Origin: a virus
Length of the DNA stretch: 64,000 nt
Virus record (IMG/VR): IMGVR_UViG_3300050343_000285
Coordinates: 62,001 to 126,000 of that record
Direction: 5' to 3' (one strand)
Position numbers and translations under genes: made by a program. Of this stretch, positions 60,001 to 64,000 are shown in pieces. The number at the start of each line of letters is the position of its first letter. Positions within the stretch are counted from its first letter, which is position 1. The notes under the pieces are model-generated. The model had not been told where the DNA came from. It worked only from the letters and a program-made list of their open reading frames with translations, and made no database searches.

Positions 60001-61897
60001 TGCGTTGACTTACTATATAAAATAAACTAAATTCATCAACTTGTGCGGATATCTTTTTTGTTTCAAAATCACGAATATATGAACCACTATTAACTGTTAC
60101 GTCTGTAAGTTCTAAAGTATCTTCTTTTATACGAAATACTTTTAAGTTATTGAACTCTGCTTTGGTAATATTATTTTCTGTATCATCTATTGAGAAGTCT
60201 ATAATTGCATCTCCATCAAATGATATTGGTGTGTCAATGTCTATAGAATCAATAATGGCATCGTTAGCATAATCTGTAGCAAAATCTGTAGATGGTACAG
60301 TACTAACATCTAATAATGATAGTGATAATTCATTTAAGTCAATAATATTAGAGAAGGATAACCCCAAAGTAAGAAGCTTATTAGTTCCTATGCTAGGGGA
60401 TGTTGTAATTGAGAATGGAAATTGTGGATCAGGAGTCGCTGTAGTAACAATTTGATGAACAGTAGGTGTGGGTGGAGTTGGTGGAGTTGGTGGTGCTGGC
60501 GGAGTTGGTGGTGCTGGCGGAGTTGGTGGTGCTGGCGGAGTTGGTGGAGCTGGTGGTGCTGGTGGAGTTGGTGATGCTGGAGGTGTTGGTGCTGTTGGTG
60601 CTGTTGGTGTTGTTGGTGGAGTTGGAGGAGTTGGAGGAGTTGGAGGTGAAGGTGGTAGAGTTGGAGGTATTGGTGGCGTTGGAGGTGAAGGTGGTAGAGT
60701 TGGAGGTATTGGTGGCGTTGGTGGCGTTGGTGGCGTTGGAGGTGCTGGAGGAGTTGGCGGTGGTGGTGGTGGTGGTAGAGGTGGTGGTAGAGGCGGTGGT
60801 GGAGGCGGTGGAGTAGGAGTAATTTCTGGTTGAGTTTCTGGTTGAGTTTCTTGTGTTGATTGAGTTTCCGGTTGAGTTTCTTGTGTTGATTGAGTTTCCG
60901 GTTGAGTTTCTTGTGTTGATTGAGTTTGTGCTGGTGGTGTTGGGGGTGCTGGTGGTGGGGGTGGAGGCGGTGGTGGCGGCGGTGGAGTAGCTTCTTGGCA
61001 AGGAGGGAACGCTCCAGAGAAGCCAACTCTATACCTACAATTTTCTGTATCCCATAGTTCGGAAGTCTGATTATCTAATTTATGAATATTAGCTACTTCA
61101 TCAAAACACCATTCAAATATAGATTTACTTGCAGTACAAGAAGGTTGTTTATCTGGACCAATATTGTAATTACAATATTCATGACTACTAATCACAAAAG
61201 CATTATATGGACCAATCGTGGTCCAATTAAAATCATTAACATCTTCATCTTCTGCACAAGGGCAGCATATATCCTCTGGTGGTGGAGTAGTTGTTGCTGG
61301 TGGGGGTCCGGGTGGTGGTGGAGGCTGACTAGGGCACTCAGGTAGATATCTAACAAAAAATGGTACCCAATCACACTGTGATATACTAAAAGCGTACGAA
61401 GTAAGACCTAATTGTGATCCGTCAGGACACATACTAGGTTGACCTACAGGAGGCAAGCTTGTGGGCCCCATGCATTTTGGATCTATAGGTGATTGAGGAA
61501 TATTAGGTGGTGGAAAAGGAGGTAGGGGTGTAGGAGTGGTGCTTGTACTTTGAGCCTCAAAAACATCCTCCTTAGCAATTCTATAGTTAACTATATCTAT
61601 TTTATTTTTGGGCACTTCACCAAAAGCAGATTCAAAAATTAAATTTTCATTTGCGTATATTCTATAATAATTTTCATAAGGATAAAATCCCGTATTATTA
61701 TATAGTACAGTAAAGACTTCGTGATCAGAATCTACAGTAAAGTCATAAGATTTAGCATTAACACTACCTATAAAATCATCATGATTTAAAGAAATTTTAT
61801 CTAATAATTTCTCTTCTCCAGCAATAATAGTTAGGCTATTATTATTCCAACCATCACCTTTAGTATCATATATAATAATAGAATATTTATATTTCAT
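54074..61897 (-). CDS. Giant mosaic virion/surface protein, 2,607 aa
   Basis: This is the largest gene in the window. Residues 1-100 form a GDGW domain (YDTKGDGWNNNSLTIIAGEE). Two Cys-rich modules follow (about 110-310), linked by Pro-rich spacers. Residues 310-480 are Pro/Thr/Ala repeats with three QSTQETQPET copies. About 490-780 hold two tandem beta domains, each with the pattern NNITKxEFxxLKxF and YxRxFxxKxIS. Two LamG/concanavalin-like domains follow (about 790-1,130 and 1,160-1,400). Thr-rich spacers separate Cys-rich modules that repeat GFYALC/GYYARC motifs, and a beta-rich C-terminus closes the protein. No signal peptide is seen. Lectin-like domains and mucin-like linkers suggest a tail or capsid fibre that binds host glycans. 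Confidence 0.88.
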   Translation of the reverse strand: MKYKYSIIIYDTKGDGWNNNSLTIIAGEEKLLDKISLNHDDFIGSVNAKSYDFTVDSDHEVFTVLYNNTGFYPYENYYRIYANENLIFESAFGEVPKNKIDIVNYRIAKEDVFEAQSTSTTPTPLPPFPPPNIPQSPIDPKCMGPTSLPPVGQPSMCPDGSQLGLTSYAFSISQCDWVPFFVRYLPECPSQPPPPPGPPPATTTPPPEDICCPCAEDEDVNDFNWTTIGPYNAFVISSHEYCNYNIGPDKQPSCTASKSIFEWCFDEVANIHKLDNQTSELWDTENCRYRVGFSGAFPPCQEATPPPPPPPPPPPPAPPTPPAQTQSTQETQPETQSTQETQPETQSTQETQPETQPEITPTPPPPPPPLPPPLPPPPPPPTPPAPPTPPTPPTPPIPPTLPPSPPTPPIPPTLPPSPPTPPTPPTPPTTPTAPTAPTPPASPTPPAPPAPPTPPAPPTPPAPPTPPAPPTPPTPPTPTVHQIVTTATPDPQFPFSITTSPSIGTNKLLTLGLSFSNIIDLNELSLSLLDVSTVPSTDFATDYANDAIIDSIDIDTPISFDGDAIIDFSIDDTENNITKAEFNNLKVFRIKEDTLELTDVTVNSGSYIRDFETKKISAQVDEFSLFYIVSQRISRDTTLNKGSDVSANFSYSDYFIDSIDLNFDEITNSGDLEIQTDYDLPDIEPITEYNLIGSASAVNLTATANFSGSVIVTFNLKNNITKSEFDSLKIFHKDEYGITDATIEHGDYVRNFANKTISVNISSFSSLYLVTNPTDQSTVSFNPIKDGLTLFYDPELSQNPPPDSLRNRPLENYTTTTPTPTSSFEDCFDLVDTTGTKTNYCVDLSEYQIYDWSGNGYHGKFDSTFATGDDDPPWTLPSYASDNSYIQLPGWGGHIDIPQSSRAIDLSILPSEQPEYADNPITDVNIHGDIYHPAGGCTLNFVVYRFYDGGILFDTSNYDSSIAVQEYESRFFGDKRGYLIGSTDDIARKFNPDGSSKDYDDSCSYRDPQSGLLFSPNYFQTAFYTTNLYDGSRVTNEPQFDMDREKWYNITIVVSKEGIVKYYKNCEFIGEETWYGYSECNINAAGSDAVANKLLGHFYFSRIGTSFQGRVGPILLYDKALSDAEIKHNHNEIVKTGRYPDINSCVTPTTPTTTTTPTTVTPTPYIFPSIVTDDLECFIDPLSYDPNASAYGNYLLDLTPGKAVGERYDAQLINWPIFSNDFSYLTFNGSSQSLDFDINTVTGNDLTLSRAGSTISFVIRNFNPSNFIYGRSHNKSYIQLDSNQVKGETDVNLNTFNGPTTSFNSNQWSVYTIVFDNNKAYHYKDCFLLGETSDYGRDAAIATTNELEDSLTISHIGRATNYAGAYDGELGPFLVYDKALNVNEIQTNVNALLSRYQLSCATTELTPATPTPATEPPFENCSEDSRYVRLFKDHDSITIAWAVDLSVITDFGLNALYDDDPPGKCDATRYGISIATNQASDHVYGMAHMVTKCIDLSPDGNSFTGNDTTGCYVDADNWSVTHGFQSWDDIPILKVDSSNVPSRYRKFLSGFGSDLGNIPNDWRFFIVTINLERFFGTIDNQLSHVNNLLVDKDCAHSSNSNYSYSDNATPTPIYTTPIDCSCCTFPGEDFSGRNYIVKIFSDKGNSSIKKDIYEQTIYDSDGPINQVDPLRFSNDKSYNPSGTIRDTKGLSSTKQSPTAHILDSVKFKAETYKTSGSATNQLRTKIIYQIAEPIINLSSVILENHWTTILGDSGEFAELQWQSSFGSDWESSDDLPGSNNLLNFDVASLVGEYRNGQNIYTQTITYIVNEMFILDPTYNFRAVTTYNAPNPIGPQKTSSAQIYPEVIYLAIQEIDGCCNEVNSIKYVQYIDNEYAAKYWTEEIFSTHNTTAYIDDPKYYIYIKQFQNYGGSYEDQNFCARAWLVDASDLPADAIIYYKATLDSSSSQDSYVSCEFCLTDHMLHSSTCPPTPTTTTTTILTSTPTPTPTPTPTPLLFADTTTKTTTTTTVTTTATTPTPGPNPCYHRMYLQPCVEPTPTPNPITYWVENITLKDPNENATSPTPVTVNACEYIAILLYDPTTPSASYSNLYDYVGFYAIDSNSCVAMYRNDVISKNQLDTLDPSTNVIIENLIVEAQHYDEGVCLQKHCPQTTTTTTTTFPVIETTTTTTTPTTTTTTATTTPTTKTPTTPTTPTTGTQETARITTETTATVGDIAITTPIIFPTFTATPLLCCATIITPEAIDEEPIPPNYFAGCIEQPSDANQTDLESVFVDDYTHCQISDSIGLENQSYCSEFEAIRQCEADYYIDICGGAIEEQHYGNNVGYYARCIDDETGATDQCWPLSRMYCPPCDQCDGNGDPWAFLGCITDTDRNRGRIGTGQDGTCPFFGSLDGNTQCSVFELIGSCLKDKCENDEGCDDCSFNPAGFYALCKRGTVDTCVALGSYSCCTTLDTKTGCGDGESFEPGHVILPLSSEGAQNPSAIKLKIPLTAASSANKNSYTYSGGRIRVPSSTNNLLSSNSDITVLSVNGTSPFRTGFQIDKLIVELDNLTGLLTCTFDAALFYCGPNYDTNSNDLYLCPPETFKADIDGGGKCINCGDIDTVVIGG
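60466..60830. repeat. GGT/GGAGTT low-complexity repeat encoding Pro/Thr/Ala linkers
   Basis: The plus strand reads as GGTGGNGTTGG-type repeats over about 365 bases, including two copies of a 39-base unit near 60,640-60,717. The minus-strand frame gives PPTPPAPPT-type linkers of the giant protein. Open frames on the plus strand here are shadows of the repeat. Confidence 0.75.
60841..60930. repeat. Three tandem 30-base repeats
   Basis: A 30-base unit beginning GTTGAGTTTCTTGTGTTGAT is repeated at 60,841-60,870, 60,871-60,900 and 60,901-60,930; the last copy differs in its final bases. In the minus-strand frame of the giant protein each unit encodes the ten residues QSTQETQPET. The copy number is likely to vary by slippage. 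Confidence 0.85.
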
Positions 61898-62892
61898 TGT
61901 ATTGTTACTATCGTATTTTTTGGTGGGGTTTCATGTATTATTGAAGAAAAAATTAAATCATCACACTCATCGTAAAGCTCATAGTGGTTTTCATAAGATA
62001 ATTGATTATTTTTATAATAATTAATATTAAAATTTTTATCTACTTTATCTATTTCTAAATCTATAGATACAGGACCATACCCATGTGAAATAGAAAGTTT
62101 TTCAGTTAAAGGCTTATGGTTAGCGTCATTAATTACAATATAATTATCTCCCCAGCCATCACCAAAAGTGTCATATAATTTAAGAGTATATCGTTTTATA
62201 TCTGATTTCTTACAGATTCTTGAACTTATATAATTAGCATAATAATTCTGTGATACATAATAGTACTCACCCGATTTAGCATGCATTGGATGTCTATTGC
62301 TAGACCCCCCACTAATCAAAAATTCCTTATTCTCATTTTCTTGATCTATGATTGTAAAAAATTTAAAACCAGCATTAATTAAACCATAAGGAGAAAATGT
62401 ATTAACTGACTTTTCATTTGTTGCAGGCATGATATCAGAGCCATGAGGAAAGGCCCAGTATTTATTGTTTATATAATCAAAATAAGCAGATTTATACCAT
62501 TCGTTATACGTTGGTATCCAGTAGGTCAAATTGTCTTTATCTACCGATCCTGTATTTATATTATATGGAAACTCATCAATTGATTTTAAATTAAAATTAT
62601 TTAGATAATTGCAATAAATTTTAATATTTTCTAAATTAATATATCTTATTGGTGAATAAGGATCTACGCCATCTTTTAGAGTGTAAATAGTTTTATTTAA
62701 ATCAATAATTTTAGATATCTTTTTATTGTATAAGTTTAAATCTTTACATCTGATAGAAACTGCATTCAAAAAATTAACATAATCTTCACAAGAAATAAAA
62801 CTTTGACTCATAAGAAAATTGTAAGATACAGAGCCATAAGTATTTGTATCTTTTATATTATTTTTATATTTTATTAAGCAAAAATTATTCAT
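61894..62892 (-). CDS. FGE/SUMF1-fold protein with GDGW domain
   Basis: The 332-residue protein has a formylglycine-generating-enzyme (SUMF1, C-type-lectin-like) fold in its first 225 residues: YNFLMSQSFISCEDYVNFLN, SPIRYINLENIKIYCNYLNN, TYWIPTYNEWYKSAYFDYIN and SPYGLINAG. The active-site Cys pair of true enzymes is not evident, so it is probably a binding module. The last 100 residues are a GDGW domain (YTLKLYDTFGDGWGDNYIVI) clearly related to the first domain of the giant protein encoded next. It overlaps that gene as ATGA. FGE-fold proteins often form the variable tips of phage receptor-binding proteins, so a tail-tip or fibre-cap role is proposed by inference. Confidence 0.78.
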   Translation of the reverse strand: MNNFCLIKYKNNIKDTNTYGSVSYNFLMSQSFISCEDYVNFLNAVSIRCKDLNLYNKKISKIIDLNKTIYTLKDGVDPYSPIRYINLENIKIYCNYLNNFNLKSIDEFPYNINTGSVDKDNLTYWIPTYNEWYKSAYFDYINNKYWAFPHGSDIMPATNEKSVNTFSPYGLINAGFKFFTIIDQENENKEFLISGGSSNRHPMHAKSGEYYYVSQNYYANYISSRICKKSDIKRYTLKLYDTFGDGWGDNYIVINDANHKPLTEKLSISHGYGPVSIDLEIDKVDKNFNINYYKNNQLSYENHYELYDECDDLIFSSIIHETPPKNTIVTIQ

Positions 62893-63601
62893 ATTTTGTA
62901 GTAATTTCTATTGAATGATTTGCTATATCTAAATTTAATGGATGTTGTAATATTTGTGTGTCTGTAAATTGTGGGCGGTGTTCTGAACAATCAATCCTAT
63001 TGAATTCATCGTGAGTTAATTTTTCATGATATGATGTAGACATAAAATCTAAATCAAATACATCATTATGCTCTATGTTTTTTTCAGTTATAGAAACCAT
63101 TAAGATTGTTTTATTACGCAAAAAATAAAGATAAGCATAAGCTGTATATTCGTCTGTAGTATTGCTAGAGCACCAAATTTGTGAAAACCCAGTCCATTTA
63201 TTAAATAAAAATTCTTTATCTTTAATTAAACATTTAATATTAGGTAATTTTGTTATATTAGTAAATTCTTGACATAAACTATTAACAGTAGTTATATCAG
63301 GATAATTATCTTGCAATTCTATGTCTTTTGATGGTGGTATTAATATATTTTTTATAAAGCTATCTTGTATTAAATAATCATGATCAATAGACCAATTAGT
63401 ATTGAAGCTTAATGGAGTGTGCTGGCTGTCTGTATATATTTTGAGAATATCTGAATTTTTATCCTGTGTAGTTAAAAAAACTATTTTATTATAGCGATTA
63501 TTACTAAGTTGATAGGAAAAATTTTTCTTACAGATATTTGATCTATTATCATGTTTGTATAAATATAAATTATTATTAGTATAGTTAATAGAAAAGTACA
63601 T
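62885..63601 (-). CDS. Hypothetical protein, 238 aa, fibre-associated block
   Basis: The protein is beta-rich, polar and Asn/Tyr-rich (YFSINYTNNNLYLYKHDNRS, NKIVFLTTQDKNSDILKIYT, FNKWTGFSQIWCSSNTTDEY) and ends SIEITTKYE. It has no signal peptide or membrane segment. It overlaps both neighbours by 1-8 bases. Its position next to the FGE-fold and giant proteins suggests a tail or fibre component. No family recognised. Confidence 0.5.
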   Translation of the reverse strand: MYFSINYTNNNLYLYKHDNRSNICKKNFSYQLSNNRYNKIVFLTTQDKNSDILKIYTDSQHTPLSFNTNWSIDHDYLIQDSFIKNILIPPSKDIELQDNYPDITTVNSLCQEFTNITKLPNIKCLIKDKEFLFNKWTGFSQIWCSSNTTDEYTAYAYLYFLRNKTILMVSITEKNIEHNDVFDLDFMSTSYHEKLTHDEFNRIDCSEHRPQFTDTQILQHPLNLDIANHSIEITTKYE

Positions 63602-63816
63602 TAAATTAATTTATCAATATATTTCAAGGAGCTGAAGTCTGTTATGTTTTTATATATAATTGGATTTCTAGAAGGATCGTATTGTATTATCTTATGATCT
63701 ATATTTATAATAATATTATTTTGATTGATGTCTATCGGATGCTGTACTTTATTATCATCTGAGTTAATATAAAAATTAATTTTATACATAATATCTAGAT
63801 TATCATTCGCATTCAT
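63601..63816 (-). CDS. Small hypothetical protein, 71 aa
   Basis: The protein consists of polar strands (IMYKINFYINSDDNKVQHPI, NNIIINIDHKIIQYDPSRNP) and looks like a small beta domain. It overlaps the upstream partial gene by 14 bases and the downstream gene by 1 base. Its pattern HPIDINQNNIIINI resembles the end of the 238-residue protein (HPLNLDIANHSIEITTK) and the end of the upstream partial gene (HPFGLTIEIADTEYE). The three may therefore share a small repeated module. Function unknown. Confidence 0.5.
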   Translation of the reverse strand: MNANDNLDIMYKINFYINSDDNKVQHPIDINQNNIIINIDHKIIQYDPSRNPIIYKNITDFSSLKYIDKLI

Positions 63817-64000
63817 TCTCTGTTTGTAACCATTCTAGGGCTTCGTATTCTGTATCAGCTATTTCTATAGTTAAACCAAATGGGTGTGGAGAACATTCTT
63901 CATCAGTAGGTGTTTCTAGTATATATTTAGGACTGCTAATATTAATATAGCAATATTTATCATATAGGCACCATTTATTTTCATTGTATATAGATTTTTC
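63803..64000 (-). CDS. C-terminal part of a protein continuing beyond the window
   Basis: The frame is open from 64000 to TGA at 63803, about 65 codons: KWCLYDKYCYINISSPKYIL, then EECSPHPFGLTIEIADTEYE and ALEWLQTENECE. The segment PHPFGLTIEIADTEYE resembles the end of the two following genes. The gene overlaps the 71-residue gene by 14 bases. Only the C-terminus is visible, so no function can be given. Confidence 0.6.
   Translation of the reverse strand, partial: EKSIYNENKWCLYDKYCYINISSPKYILETPTDEECSPHPFGLTIEIADTEYEALEWLQTENECE

Noticed and set aside
60466-60830. G-quadruplex regulatory element
   Set aside because: The G runs are mostly pairs, and codon use for Pro/Thr/Ala linkers explains the repeat.
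60466-60833. Plus-strand Gly/Val-rich open frames
   Set aside because: They are antisense shadows of the Pro/Thr repeat of the giant protein and have no ribosome site.
60841-60930. CRISPR-like array
   Set aside because: The 30-base units are tandem without spacers and encode in-frame QSTQETQPET repeats.
1-64000. tRNA or rRNA genes
   Set aside because: No cloverleaf with consensus TΨC and anticodon arms was recognised by eye; a tRNA scan would be needed to exclude them.

Overview
The window looks like part of the genome of a large, AT-rich tailed bacteriophage, probably from an uncultivated aquatic source. Genes are packed with 1-20 base overlaps, almost all on the minus strand. They combine a phage replisome, nucleotide metabolism, a ClpP-type head-maturation protease, small membrane proteins and very large Pro/Thr-rich virion-type proteins. 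No rRNA, tRNA, CRISPR array or host housekeeping operon was seen. The host cannot be named from the sequence.

Layout. 1-2,700: two plus-strand genes (a partial virion-type protein and a sulfotransferase) converge on the minus-strand block at a bidirectional terminator. 2,733-9,148: zinc-ribbon, possible recombination and nuclease genes, then sugar-modification genes ending in two large glycosyltransferases. 9,149-26,340: the DNA module, with ssb under its own promoter, a DNA polymerase III alpha subunit split into two genes around a DnaQ-like exonuclease, a PD-(D/E)XK nuclease, dNMP kinase, primase, DnaB helicase, RecA-like recombinase, HNH nuclease, PhoH, class II ribonucleotide reductase and dCMP deaminase. 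26,365-31,764: a glycosyltransferase, GDP-fucose synthesis (gmd, fcl) and an RgpF-like protein. 31,774-36,322: a cassette of small membrane proteins around a papain-like protease, plus a 161-residue gene with its own terminator. 36,390-41,170: four glycosyltransferases, including one like the Skp1 GlcNAc-transferases, and one unreadable gene. 41,178-45,560: ClpP-like protease, small conserved genes, a phage sigma factor and a PAP2 phosphatase. 45,613-54,061: more glycosyltransferases, GMP reductase, a nucleoside deoxyribosyltransferase-like protein, a macro domain and UDP-galactopyranose mutase. 54,074-64,000: a 2,607-residue mosaic surface protein, a formylglycine-generating-enzyme-fold protein sharing a domain with it, and small companions.

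The genes suggest a phage that carries much of its own replisome and also an unusually large glycosylation set: about twelve glycosyltransferases, GDP-fucose and UDP-galactofuranose synthesis, and a sulfotransferase. The Pro/Thr-rich virion proteins are plausible targets. That link is inference.

Quality warning. Frameshifts cluster at about 12.6-14.0, 23.1-25.4, 38.9-41.2 and 42.8-45.0 kb, with one more at 47.08 kb. Several fall in runs of five or six A/T, and conserved motifs continue across them. I read these as consensus errors, so the affected genes are reported as whole genes.
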